Shown here piece by piece: positions 1-11,345 of a DNA stretch of 64,000 bases; within the stretch, counting starts at the first letter, position 1; the number at the start of each line of letters is the position of its first letter. Origin of the DNA: Marsupella aquatica (lineage: Eukaryota > Marchantiophyta); NCBI GenBank assembly GCA_973895155.1, contig OZ316891.1, positions 17,174,001 through 17,238,000 on the forward strand. Reading direction: 5' to 3'. The notes below the pieces were generated by a model that had not been told where the DNA came from, ran no database searches, and saw nothing but the letters and a program-made list of their open reading frames with translations. A program made the translations under genes and the position numbers.

Positions 1-45
1 CTCTGCTCTCCGTGGGAAGGAGCCTTAGGCTGCTCTGCCTCCGAT

Positions 46-1411
46 TCAGGGCTTGAGGCTCCCACATACATTCGCACTCCCGGCTTGTGTTCCGGCCTCC
101 TTCTCTCCTTGGCTCCGGTAAAGGGGTTTTCCCTCCTGAGTCGGCTTAGGCCGGCCTCTGGGGCAGTGTCCTGTACCGGTGCCGGTGCCGTTGCCGTTGC
201 TGGTGCCGTTCTCTCCTTCTCCAGCATTTTCAATAGATTCTGCATGCCTGATTGCTGCATCGGCAAGTCTTCTTTCCTTGCCCGAAACACCTGCTCGATC
301 ATAGGACTGACAGGCTGGTTGGGCTCTTCTGTTGTCGGCCTTTGCTCCGGAACCTCCTCCGGTGCCCTTGCCGATAGGGGAAGTATTGGGGCAAAGATTT
401 GACTTCTGGCATACCGGCACAACAGCGGCATGTGATAGCCAAGTTGGGACACGCTTCCCACGCCGATCACCTACTGTTCCTCCTTCAAGATTTTCTTTAG
501 TTAGTTGAGGAGGTACCCGTTGTAATCCCGACTTGGGTCTAGCCTTTCTGCCAGGTAGACCTGAGCCTTGCCGATCTCTGCCCTCGGCAAGTTACAATGC
601 ATGGTCACCCGCAAGAAATCAATCATCTCTCCGATGTGCGGGTTGGTGCAGGTGTTCCGGAAGAATCCATTCTTCATTGATGGTCCTGGGAACGACCGGA
701 ACTCCTTGTCAGGTAAGGTCTTCCTGGTATCAACCTTGGTCTTATTACCCATCGGCAAGCCAAACACCTCGGCAATCACCCAGGGAGTGAGATAGAAATC
801 CTTCCCATACACCCTCGTGGAATTGGTCTCGGGTTCCCATGATCCCACGAATTCTAATAAGTCTAAGTCCGGCACCTCCGGCTTCAGCCATGGTAATCTT
901 ACGAAGGCTTCCAAGCCGGATCCGGCCATGAAGCCCTGGTACTTCTTGGTCTGCATGGCCGTAAAGCATGCATCCTCCTCCCGTGCAAAATGTAATTGCA
1001 CTTCCTCTGGTAGGGTCGCCGCCCAGCCTTTCCAGGTGTCATCATTTGTTGGAATGGCATTGATGGGATCAACCTCCTCCTCTTTGGCTTCTCCCTGCCT
1101 CCTGTTCTGCTACTCTGCTGGATTCCTTGGTGCCGCTGACCTCATTTTTTTTCCGGGGTGGCCTCTTCGTTGTTGTTTCCTTTCCTCTCCATCTCGGCTG
1201 CCGTGGATGTTTCTCCTAGCACAGTTGCCTTTGTCCACCCTTCCGTGCTACCCTTCAACTCCCAGTGCACGTCGTTGCAGCGGTTGATGGCTTCCTGAAT
1301 GCCGACGATTTTGTCTTCACAAAACAAAAGGTCATCGAGCTGATTGGCAGTAGGAGTCCACAAGAACTCAGCCTTGATGAGTTCTCCTCCTAAGAAGGCA
1401 GACTTCTGCAA
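46..1411 (-). pseudogene. Plant mobile-domain-like transposon ORF, fragmentary
   Basis: Three minus-strand open stretches (1411-1142, 1001-501, 420-46) look like pieces of one transposon-type ORF. The middle piece has the layout seen in the other mobile-domain-like ORFs of this window: a leucine/tryptophan-rich start (EAFVRLPWLKPEV), then about 40 residues later a hydrophobic helix ending in VFGLPMG, then IGEMIDFLRVTMH. The 420-46 piece is low-complexity (Gly/Thr/Asn-rich, from a GGTGCC-type hexamer run near 175-212) and is probably the tail of the protein in a shifted frame. I saw no reverse transcriptase or DDE motif. The resemblance to 'putative plant transposon protein'/plant mobile domain families is my inference from pattern, not a search. 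The left end is cut by the window. Confidence 0.4.
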
Positions 1412-1920
1412 CTCCCATAGTCGAGCGAGCTCCTGCCATTCTCAAGCTGCTCTCTCCGATTCTTCGTCCTCGTAAGTCCCAATGTACTCAGTTGCCCGTT
1501 CGAACAGGCATCCCCAAAAATGTGTCGCTTGATTGACGTTGCTCATACCCTCCTTGACTCGATCGTTGGTATCTGTTCCCACCCAGAGTGCTTGCATAAG
1601 TAGGTGACAATATTTGGCCTCTCGTAGTCGTCTGCCCAGTTTGTGCTTGCAAATGAGCCACTATTCCTCAAGAGCGGTCCTTACCCCACTCCTCCTCTGG
1701 TCTTCCTTCCCGTTGGTCACCCCTAGCCGCCGACGCTTAGCGCACCCTAACCCTAATCGTGTTCTCTCCCCCGACGTCCTTACTTCCGGCCTCGGCCCGG
1801 GTTCCATAGTCACCCTTAATTGTTTATATTTTCCTTGTCTTGTTACTATACTAAGGTGTTTCCAGGGTACACTCCTGCTTTTACCATGTAAACCGGCCTA
1901 GTGATTCCTGGCTAGGCATC
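1412..1920. other. No gene recognised; probable decayed transposon sequence
   Basis: Short open stretches occur on both strands (for example plus strand 1614-1901), but none has a recognisable motif. The stretch links the mobile-domain-like fragments to the LINE and may contain the 5' breakpoint of the LINE, which I could not place exactly. Confidence 0.4.
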
Positions 1921-1929
1921 ACACTTCAT

Positions 1930-4322
1930 TTCATCATGTTAGTCTAGGCCCTGCTAGCTGAAGCATCATCGCGGGTACAGGTAAATGGATTGATGTCTGA
2001 AACCATTGGGCTGAAAAGAGGTGTTTGACAGGGTTGCCCACTTTCACCCTTACTCTTTGTCATTTCCACACAGCCTCTTATGGATCTCATGGATGCAGAA
2101 CTACTGGCAAGGACTAATGGGGATACAGATATCGGCGGAACTGACCCTTTGTTATCGATTTTTTGCGGATGATCTAGGAATGCTAATCCCGGCTGCAGAG
2201 GAGAGCTTTCACATGGCCACAACAGTGTTGCATTGTTATGAATCTGCAACTAGTGCTAGACTTAATCTACGCAAGTCTGTGGTCATACCATTGGCAATGA
2301 TTGCTATTCCTAGGTGGTTAACAAACACTGGATGTGTGATTAGTAAGCAAGGGGAGCTGCAAAAATACTTGGGTGCTCCACTGGGGGTGGAACTATGGAC
2401 CGATCATCTCCACCGCTTTGTTCTTGATAAGATTGGTGCTCGCTTGTCATCTTGGGCAAATAAGCTGTTGTCATTTTCTGGGAGGGTCCTCTTGATCAGA
2501 CATATCCTACGGGCCATACCCGTCTACCATTCGATGTTTCTGAAAGCCTCGGAGGGCCTGGCGAAGAAATTGATAGCACTCTGTCCGGATTTTCTGTGGG
2601 GCTACAATTCTGAAGGAGGCAGAAGAATACCTCTGGTTTCTTGGGCTAGAATGGTTAGGCCTAGGATGGAGGGGGGCTTGGGGCTGAAAGACTTTTGCTG
2701 CCACTCGGATGCTCTTCTCTCGAAATGGTTCACTGGAGCATTGGACTCCCCTCACTCGGAATGGGCCTGCCTCTTTGCAGAAAATCTGAAACTGGTCAGT
2801 TGGCTGAATTATAAGTGGATCAGGAGGAACCAGTATTCTTTCAAGGATAAGATGTTGCTCTGCTTTCCCCGAGCATTCAATGGCCTCACATACACTGGAG
2901 GGTTATGGAAGCTTGGATACAATTACGCCCTAATTTGGTCTTTGCCCCCATGGATCTTATGCCTGGTAGGTGGAATGTAATGGACACAATTCGCTGCCTT
3001 CGGGGCTTTCAGTCTTGGCCGAATGCGGACTTCACAATGGTAACCGTGATTTGTGGCCGTTTGGGCATTTGCTGCCTCCAAGATCTATGGTCAGCTGAGT
3101 TGAGAACATGGCAGGATTTGTCTGTGCAACTGGCACATATTAGAGGATTCACTACACGTGAGCGTGGCTGTTGCAGAGAGTTTCTGGAGAAGGTCTCAGA
3201 AACTGATGGCTGTAGCATGCACTATGTTACTAGAGCCCGCTGTTGGCGATGGGCGGACCGTCCGGCCCTGATGAATGCTTTTAGACTCACCAATAGGAGG
3301 GCCTACTCTATCCTTTGCCCTACTGTAGAGGATTTTCTTAGCTTGAACCGCACTTGGGGCAACACAAAATCAGCTGAGGAATGGAAGGAGGCCTGGACTG
3401 GACTGTGGAGGTCTAACCTATCCTCACGGGCTAAAATTTTTGTTTGGAGAGTCCTGGCCTCAAGATTATTTACGGGAGTCCAAGCGGTTCGCATAGGCAA
3501 GGGAGATGGATTTTGCAAGCTGTGTCACGGTGTCACTGAAACCATCCCCCACCTCTTTGCTCAGTGTGAGCATGCGCACAAATGCTGGGCCCTAGGTGCT
3601 CGGTGCTTCCACGACACCTTTCCTGATTACTCGAGTAGGCTACTAGCCATGTTGGATCTGACAGTTGGCAGAGAACACAGCACAATTGCTAATCTTTTCA
3701 TCTTTTACCAGATCCTCTGGTCATTATGTTTAGGACAGAATGTGCATGAGTTTCAGACAAATGGCTGCAGGAAATTTGATCTTCAATTTATACTATCGGA
3801 AGCAGCTGACCATGTTACTGCGGTGGGTGTGAGCTTGCCATTTGGCAGGCGTCGCACCAGATTGATGCGTGTCAAAGAACTTATCAATCAAGAGCGAGTT
3901 GTGTGGCTAAATAGCCGTTAGGTGCGGATCACGTCTGGCTGAGGTTATCTTTGGACCTCATGGATGTAGTCTATTGATGCCTTGGCTCATGACTGTTAGC
4001 GTGGACATTTGTGATAATTTTATAGCTGATTAGTCTATCGTGCTCAGTACTGGCCCCTGGTTTCTGGCTGCTGGCCCAGGCATATGAGAGCTTAGTTTAG
4101 TTGGTTAGTTCGCCTTGCTAGGTATTGGCCTCTGAATTCTGGTCGCGCATGGCATGCTTGGCTTGTTGCTGGCACTTGTCGCCGATTTTTGGCAAACACA
4201 GTTTGCTTCACTGGCTGTCCTTTATGTGGCGCACGACTGCTTCTGGTTCTTTTGGTGTTGTTTGCGGTGTCCCCCTGCCATGGGGTCTTTCGTGGCTACA
4301 TTAATAAACAAAAAACAAAATT
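1930..4322 (+). mobile_element. 5'-truncated LINE (non-LTR retrotransposon)
   Basis: A plus-strand remnant containing the palm part of a reverse transcriptase, a C-terminal zinc-binding (zf-RVT) domain, about 400 bp of 3' untranslated sequence and an A-rich tail with an AATAAA-like signal (about 4301-4320). The fingers part of the RT and any upstream ORF1/endonuclease are missing, as expected for 5' truncation. The A-rich tail directly abuts sequence homologous to the last exon of copy A of the large element, so the LINE probably inserted into that element. No target duplication was found because the left junction is unclear. A related fragment lies on the minus strand at 37.7-38.9 kb. Confidence 0.75.
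1981..3921 (+). pseudogene. LINE reverse transcriptase with zf-RVT C-terminus, broken
   Basis: From about 1981 the frame reads VNGLMSETIGLKRGV, a TGA at 2026-2028, then QGCPLSPLLFVI: the conserved RGxRQGxPLSPLLF block with the Arg codon turned into TGA. After a frameshift near 2140-2160 the catalytic block reads RFFADDLGMLIPA (the two Asp residues of the RT active site). A second frameshift near 2905 leads into the 3' ORF, which holds a zinc-binding block: LSSRAKIFVWRVL, then CKLCHGVTETIPHLFAQCEHAHKCW around 3420-3590. Enzymatically this would copy element RNA by target-primed reverse transcription. One stop and at least two frameshifts make it a dead copy. Confidence 0.8.
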
Positions 4323-5295
4323 TCAAGGAAAATCCGTTATTTTCTATCCGAGCCCCTTTTGAGCCTCAAGCCTTTGCTTTCCCAAGTCAGCATTCTCACA
4401 GAATCTGTCTTTTGAGCAGCCTTTTTTGCATAAGAAGGCAAGACAAACGGCTTCTCCGGGGTTTCCATTGCATTCCTAGCAACTTTCCTCCGTAGTTGAA
4501 AGCGCTTCCAAAGATTCCACTCAGACCTGGAAAGTTGAATCAGATATCTTTAGTCGGATCCGAGAAAATGGTGGAATTTTGGAGACACTAACGTCACCCT
4601 TAAAAAGAAAAAAAAGACAAGGAAGCTAAAGATCATTACTCAGAAGACTCTTCACTATCTTCAGATTTAGAAGACCCGAAGTTCACCATTTTCTTGGAGG
4701 CATCATCATCTTTGGACTGTTGAGTACCATTGCCTCCATCATTGTCCTCGTTAAAATCAAAATTAAGAACAGCACGGAGTCTGTCTTGCTTCTTACTCCC
4801 CACCTGCCGGTGCAGAGGCATGGACGTGGAGGCCTCTTTGTTCTTGAGAAGTCCAAAGAAAACTTTTGTGGCAGTGTCAAGAAACTCTTTACGATTTTCA
4901 ATCCCGACTACAAACCTCCCACAATGATCTCGAGCAACAATGTACTTCCGGCCCCGACAATCCAGTCCATGACAATATCCCCAGGGAGGGTAATTAATTC
5001 TAAAACTGACTGCATGAAACCCACAGGCAGCCTTGAATTCCTAGCAAACGCAAGCTCCGGCAGAGGATCATTTTTTGGCACGGGAAAACCAATGAGATTG
5101 GTTATCGAAGGATCCTCTGTATGTGAAAGAGGGCAAAATTTGGGATCCTTCGGGACCCTACCTTTGGGCAAAACATGCCCAAAAACATTGAGAGTGAGCG
5201 TAAAAATCTGCACATCAAATAACGTTTTGTTCAGAATAAACATCAGATACTTCGTCAAGAATATGGAAACCATTCATGAAGAGGATATGCCACAC

Positions 5296-5310
5296 TAGCG
5301 CCTGGCGCTA
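5296..5310. repeat. 15-bp palindrome (TAGCGCCTGGCGCTA)
   Basis: Perfect copy of the family consensus TAGCGCCNGGCGCTA: 7-bp arms around one free base. It lies in the intron between methylase exons 3 and 4 of copy A. A decayed copy (TAGCTCCACGCGCTA) follows at 5359-5373. Confidence 0.85.
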
Positions 5311-6142
5311 GTGTCACCGTCAATCTCCAAAGGAGGACACAAAACAAAAACTCTAGAATAGCTCCACGCGCTATTATATGTACCTGCATATCCGAGCAAG
5401 GCCTCTACATTGGAGTGCCCATCACAACATTGTGTGTCGAGATACACTGAAATTTCTATGAATCTTGACAAGCTGCAATGACTTTAGAGACTTGGTCATA
5501 GTCGCCCCTGTGCAAAATCGCTAGCAATCCATCATCCGCTAGGAAAGGATCCATTGTTCTGAAGAAGGCACTTGGAATCGTATAATCTTGAAGGTTCCAT
5601 TTAGGAACCTTCCTATCCACAAGTGTTGGTTTTAACCCAGTCGGAAGATATATGAAACCAGCATCAACTCCAAAAGCTCTTTCCTTTCCCCCTCGGACAA
5701 CCCCTTTTGCTCGATCCCTAGACTTCACCAGCTCTTTCCCCCAACCTTCAATATTAGAAACCCAATCCGGCTTTTCTCCCTTGTTAAACAGGGGATCAAA
5801 ACATCTGTAACACTCGACTCCACAAAACAATGTTGAGTACACTTTTGTTTGAAATTCTCCACATCTCTCTGCAATCCAGTAGACGCAACTGAATCTCGGG
5901 AAGAAGATCCAAGCCTATCATCAAGTGGTCCTCTCTTTTTCTTCTTCTTCATACTTGCCGCGTCCACTGGAACCACTGCCTTTCCACTCTCCCCAGGGGT
6001 TCCCGAATCTGGTGTATTTTCTGCACCAGTGTTAGCTTCAGAGGCCTGAGGAGTAGCATCATCTTTTACATCAGCGGTGGCATCCGACTTCCTTCCCCCT
6101 GAAAGACAGAGATACGTTACTAAATGGAACTAGTTCTCATAA

Positions 6143-6157
6143 TAGCGCTCGGCGCTA
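6143..6157. repeat. 15-bp palindrome in copy A intron 2
   Basis: TAGCGCTCGGCGCTA, one C-to-T change from the consensus. It lies between the third and second exons of copy A. A more decayed relative is near 6855-6870. Confidence 0.8.
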
Positions 6158-6589
6158 GTATCAATTGGAGAGAAATATGTCATACGAACAAGAGCGAGAA
6201 TCCCTTACTGAATCCTATGAGGCATACTTATGTTTTTTAAGAGATCGAGTTGATTCACTGGGAGCTGCAGATTCATTCTTGGCCTTCACTCTTGGCTTTC
6301 GGCTCTGATCAACATGCATGACATCTGTCTCGCATTTCTTCTGCAGCTCAGTTGTCAACACGTCCACTTCAATCGCAAGACCCTACTTCATTTCCAAGAC
6401 ATACCTTGCTGGGATTTGCAACTTTTGCAACTTCATGAAAGCGTCTTTCTCCACCTTGTCGAAAGGCAGATCCCATTTGTCAGTGTCTAAATACCATGGG
6501 CAGTGGAGTCTCTCCCACTCTAACAAGGCTTGGGGTGGAAAATTTCCCTCAGTTCGGTACATCGAATACAGATCAACAAGATGGTCACC

Positions 6590-6640
6590 ATCTTTTATCA
6601 TCACCCATCTTTTATCATCACCCATCTTTTATCATCACCC
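6590..6640 (+). repeat. 17-bp unit in three tandem copies at a deletion joint
   Basis: ATCTTTTATCATCACCC occurs at 6590-6606, 6607-6623 and 6624-6640. It sits exactly where copy A loses about 900 bp that copy B retains, so it is probably repair filler from end-joining. Confidence 0.9.
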
Positions 6641-7395
6641 ACTGGTCTTGTGGCATCTTGTGTGTATACCAAGAACCCTTGCGAGTCTTCTTTCAAATGG
6701 CTTCAAACTTTGCATAACTTGTAGCATCAATGAGGGGTTTGTAGTGCTCTAGGTTGCGTGATAAAAGACAAGAGATTTTGTCGGCATCAAGAATCCAAGA
6801 CGGCTCGACCACAACTTGTCCCAAATTACGTCAAAATCTAAATGGAAATTAGCAGCGTCGGGCACTAGTAAAACACCAAATATAATATCACATCAAAAAC
6901 CCATCTTGAACTAGTAAGTCATATTAAATGAGGTTGTCCTGAACAATGACTTACTGGTTGACAGCGTGCATGGCAGCCTCGAGCTCCACGAGGGAACCTT
7001 TATCTCCATTGAAAACAATGCAAGTCACACGAGGGTGGTACTTAATGTTGTCCGGATGCTCTGCTGTCACAATCAACCACGAATACAAATGGTGATTTCC
7101 ATCAAAGACACAAAACATCTTGTCTTTCAAAAATTTGAAATCAAGATCAGCGTCACACTCTTCCTTGAACTTGTCATTCTTGGCCACCCAAATTGGGTCC
7201 CAAGAGGCTCTAATCTCATTAGTGCAAATTTGTGGAACCCCATCCGTATTTGTTGGCTGTACGTAAAATGGCATGCCCATGCGCGAATTGTATCTAGAAA
7301 TCCGGAATGACTCCTTCAATTTGTCGATGGAGGCACTTTGCTTCTACAACATCCGCACCACTTCCATATGAATCAATCGACATAGAGGAATTTGT

Positions 7396-7400
7396 GGAGG
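7396..7400. repeat. Target site duplication (GGAGG), left copy
   Basis: GGAGG immediately precedes the nested element and is repeated directly after it at 11341-11345. One copy is needed to read copy A through as EPPQIPLCR, matching EPPRIPLCR in copy B. Confidence 0.9.
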
Positions 7401-7758
7401 TGTGACGCCGCCGGTACCGTGGGTAATGAGTGATTCGGCCTAACAATGCTTAGCACGCGCGTTAGGGGTATCTTAGGCCATAATTATTAGCATAATGATA
7501 GTATTTAGGTAGCCATTATGAGTAGGAAATCATTAGTCAATAAGGGGCATTCGTGTTCGGGCTGGCGGCGGGTTGCCATCACATGCCCGGGTTGCAAGCG
7601 TGTAATGGGCCCTCACCTTTCCCCCTTGGGTCCGTATAACAAAGGCAGACACTGACACGAGCTGACCCGGACCGGCAGAGTGGCCGGGACACTACAAGCG
7701 TGAAAGGCTCGGCCTATAAGCGACGAGGAGGCGTCAGGCAATCGACGAGCTCTCAGGG

Positions 7759-7767
7759 TATAAAAGG
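7759..7767 (+). promoter_or_regulatory. TATA box (TATAAAAGG)
   Basis: A consensus plant TATA box within the nested element, about 100 bp before the first open stretch of its ORF. It suggests transcription by RNA polymerase II starting near 7790. Confidence 0.6.
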
Positions 7768-7863
7768 GGGCCAATCCTTTGCACTGCACCAGTTATTCAG
7801 TCCACGCGCCAGCTTCGACCCCAGTTCTCTCGCTTATCCTTAGTCGCCTTCTATCTCCTCTGA

Positions 7864-10464
7864 ATGTTGCACACAATCCTTTCCAGTTTGGCCATACGAT
7901 TCTGGACGCAGTTCCTGTCTATCGGAGGGCACTTGGCCGACTCATTGAAACACGCCAACCCGCGCCAATACAAAATCGAATGCAAATATGAGAGAGCCAT
8001 CCGCCTAGCAGGCCACCACCACTATCTCCTTAACTTTGATTACCCATCCTAGAGCAAGCTTTACCGACCCAAAGAGATATCAAGGTACTTCTTCAACAAA
8101 GGCAAATATATCGGCTTCTAGGAGGCACTGCTTCGGCTTCCGGACCAGGTCTTCAATATCCCGGGCACGATCGACTTACAGCGACACCACTTCAACCACA
8201 TCCCCGCTCGGGTCCGGGACATCATCAACAGCGAGTCCAGCACTACCCAGTCTACAAGGGCATCTACACTTGCTTCGGAAAACCTCTACCAGCACCTGCA
8301 GAATTTCATGGCAACCGTACCATCGACTACCGGTGCCAGCCCAGTCGTGCCCATGCCCGCACCAGCACCAGCTCAGGCTCAGGCTCCGCCTCAGCCTAGC
8401 CAAACCCCACCACTAGTTGCCCCACCCATACAGGTGAGATCCGTTGTCAACGCTGTAGATCTCAGCAATGACGAAGGGGCTACGTTACCCCTATTCAGGC
8501 GTCCCAAAGGAGCAAACACTCAGGGAGCCGGGACTACATCGCCCCCTCCCCAGGCCCGGACCCGAGTAACGGCTCCAGCGGACAACATGGTGACCGTAGC
8601 CGCTCCGGCCCCAATACTAATGGTGGTGGCACTACCTATACCCGATCGAGAAGATGGGGAGGTGTCACCCTCCCCGAGCCAGTCTCGGGGAAAGAAGAGG
8701 AAGGAACCCACAGCTATATCCGGGTTACCCATGACCACCGTAGCCGCAGCCAAGGTGACAATGCACCGCATGGGGGAGAACGTGCATAAGAACATCCTCC
8801 ACCCCAAACATGCGGTGTACTTGAAGACTCAGGGGTTTGAGCACCTTGCCTCTCTCCCCTGGAACACCTGCAGGTACTACGGGGAGGACATGACATAATT
8901 CGTCAAGAATTATGACAACGTCCGTCAACATACTCGGCTGCGGGGGAGGAATATGTCCCTCACAGAGGAGCGGCTCAGGATGATATTCGGGCTACCCAAG
9001 GGCTCCCGGGGGCAAAGGAGCCAAGTACCAATCCTCGAGTTTTCCCTCCAAGGGGTCAGTGGACAAGGGGTTCGTGATGAGGACCTGCCTCATCCCCGAG
9101 ATAGCCGACCGACTGGAGTTCCAGAGGTACGCCCTCCACATGATGGAACCCCAGGGCGAGATCTCCACTGCCCAAGTTATCCAGGTTGAGAACTATCAAC
9201 CTAGGAAGTGGGCGTCGTACTTCGCTAAGAAGTTCCATGAAGAGATGGAGCGGCGAAGGAAGTTGCTATACATCGGTGGGAAGGCGTATTTTGCAAGCCA
9301 CATCGAGATCATTCTTGAGTGGTACACCCGGTTTGATCGACAAACCCTTCCCCGGGTCAACGTAACTAAGTTGGTCCCAGCTAGGTGGGTCTTCCCGGCC
9401 CTGGACAGACGGCCCCAACCCGAGGCCCAAAGTCTGGCGGCCACGCAGGCCTCACCCACCCCACCTCCACAAGTAGCCATAGCCATGGCCAAAGTGATAC
9501 CAGACGAGGCAGTAATCGCAACCTTAAACGCGATCAACCAGGCCGGGCCGAGCGCAGAATTCAAAGCGGTAGAAAACTTGGCCGAGCCTAAGGGTCCAAA
9601 AAATCCACCAATGGCTATTCCGGAGGAAAGGATGATGATGGAGGAGGACACTCCAGCCCCTTCCAACACTACATCCCCAGGGTTGGATGTCACTACCCCG
9701 GCCCCCGCGCGAGTTGACATCTGCCCGTGCCCAAATCCGCACGGGCATACCTGGACCACCCGGAACTCTTCGTACCGGGTACATTTATGAACGGGCTTTT
9801 GGGAGATTTCTCCCAAAAGATTGCCCGGGATACCGGGGAGTTCATGGCCCGGAAGGTAGCCTACTTCTTTAATCAGGAGTTAGTTACCACGGTAAAAGCA
9901 GGTCGGGCCCAGTCAAAGGCCCTTTAGAGGATAGAGCGGTACCGGGTTGAGTCCGTGTTCCTAAAGGACAAAGTTGCGGCTCAAGAGGCTGAGCTTCTGC
10001 AACTATGACCCAAGGTTGCAGCCGCCAATGAGTTGTTAGCAAATGCGCACGCCCTTACCGCCCTAGCCAAACAGGCCAAAGCTGGGAAGGAGGCCGAGAT
10101 TGCACGGCTCTGGACCCAGGTTGACAGTTTGAAGAACCAAACTGTCATTTGGCAAAAAGACCCGGAGGAGGCCAAAGAGCGGGCCCAGCGTGACACTACG
10201 GAGATTGCCACCCTGCAGACCGAAGTGGCACAGCTTCAAGCCAAAGCCAAGAAACAGACCTAGGTGGTGGACAAGTTGACGAGCAACGCCCAACAACTGG
10301 AAGAGGCATGCCAGGAGGCAACTGAGGAGACGGACGTGGCAAAGCGAGAGAACGAATCTCTACTAGACCAAGTCCAACTCCTCAAGATGGACAACGACAG
10401 ACTCTGTAGGCAGCGGGATGGCCGCTCCCACTCGGACGGCTTTGGCAAGCGCACCAGGCATTAG
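7864..10464 (+). pseudogene. Mobile-domain-like ORF with C-terminal coiled coil, decayed
   Basis: One reading path from 7864 to 10464 is colinear despite damage. An N-terminal helical part (IRFWTQFLSIGGHLAD; EALLRLPDQVFNIPGTI) is followed by a Pro/Ala-rich linker (about 8340-8700). Next comes a core with FEHLASLPW, RLRGRNMSLTEERLRMIFGLPKG, ENYQPRKWASYF and an ALDRRPQP linker, then a heptad-rich coiled coil from about 9940 to 10410 (AEIARLWTQVDSLKNQ, TLQTEVAQLQAK). In-frame stops: TAG 8050, 8119, 9925, 10261; TAA 8896; TGA 10006. Frameshifts lie near 9055 and between 9727 and 9790. The core layout matches the fragment at 501-1001. Function unknown; gag-like structural roles are only a guess. 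Confidence 0.55.
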
Positions 10465-11340
10465 CGGAGGGTTAGGCTTAGAATAGAACTAGGAGTAGCT
10501 AAAACAGGCTATTAGGACAAGCGCCAGCCAGAAGATAGCGGCACTAACACATTAGCTAGCCTGTGTAGAATAGATTAGACTAATAGGACAAACCGTAACC
10601 AGCTTAACAAGGATATAAGTTAGCGTAGATTCGGGCACGAGGCCAGGCTGGTCCTCAGCCCTTAGTATTTAGCAGCCCCCCAGTAGAGGCAAGGGGGGAT
10701 TTTAGACTCAAAAGTTGGCCATTCGCGGTATGCGTGGGGAGTCCCAAACTCGGTGAAGTACCGGAGTGCCAAGGGGAGGGTATACGACTAAGCTCGTTGG
10801 GCGAGTGCGGAGCCGGGCTCCATTGTAGTGTATACTCCTCGACCTTGGGCCCATGCGTTCACAAGGTGTCGGGTCAACCAATCGTAAGTGTATGATCATA
10901 AATGAATGAAATCCTTTCCCCTCAATTCCTTCGTGTAAATCAAGATTTATGTTTATGTGTAAATGCATGTATGAGTCTCGTGTGCAAGTATCAATGTCGG
11001 GCCAAACACGTTATGCCAAGCATGCACGGGGTGCAGGTTACGGATATGGGGTTGCAAGCCGGGGTTGAGCACTTGTACTAATGGATCCGGATCGAAGGCG
11101 GTAACACAAAGGCTTAGAAGTCCGTAAGCCGGGGTCGACCCCGTGTCAACTAAGGTACGTTCCGGCAGAACACAAACTATACCTAGGAGGTGTCTGTACA
11201 TAACAGTAAACACACTTAGCGCTAGTTTACGTGAGTTAGGAGCATTCCGTGCGTCCCTCCTTGCCCGAACCCTCATATTTACAAAGGATGTGCCTGTCTA
11301 AGCCAAACCCCGGGTTAAGGCCTAGGCTGACGACGTGACA
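10465..11340 (+). other. 3' noncoding part of the nested element
   Basis: No open frame with recognisable content. The stretch is AT/GC mixed, with several CCGGGGTTG-like repeats near 11060 and 11130. It ends in the CGACGTGACA terminus. Confidence 0.5.
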
Positions 11341-11345
11341 GGAGG
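11341..11345. repeat. Target site duplication (GGAGG), right copy
   Basis: Partner of 7396-7400, directly flanking the right end of the nested element. Confidence 0.9.

Larger units (their letters stand above)
7401..11340 (+). mobile_element. 3,940-bp nested element with TG...CA ends and 5-bp TSD
   Basis: Starts TGTGACGCCGCCGG and ends CGACGTGACA, so its ends form an imperfect inverted repeat of about 14 bp. It is bounded by GGAGG on both sides and inserted in coding sequence of copy A. TG...CA ends with a 5-bp duplication are typical of LTR retrotransposon insertion, yet I could not find a long direct repeat at the two ends. It contains one TATA-type promoter (7759) and one long decayed ORF (7864-10464) of mobile-domain plus coiled-coil type, and nothing resembling integrase, RT or transposase. 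It is therefore most likely a non-autonomous element carrying an accessory or gag-like gene; its class is uncertain. Confidence 0.8.

Noticed and set aside
85-402. Plus-strand 105-codon ORF
   Set aside because: It overlaps the better-supported minus-strand low-complexity ORF and has Ala/Gly/Val runs caused by the GGTGCC repeat.
1750-1765. Interstitial telomere repeat (CCCTAACCCTAA)
   Set aside because: Only two units, and plant telomeres are CCCTAAA. Chance or coding sequence.
2507-2755. Minus-strand ORF inside the LINE
   Set aside because: Shadow of the RT coding frame; no motif.
11210-11225. Another palindrome copy in the nested element (TTAGCGCTAG)
   Set aside because: Only the core AGCGCT is present; the GCC/GGC inner arms are missing. 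Likely chance.
7401-11340. Complete LTR retrotransposon
   Set aside because: The ends and 5-bp duplication fit, but no direct terminal repeat, primer-binding site, integrase or RT was found.
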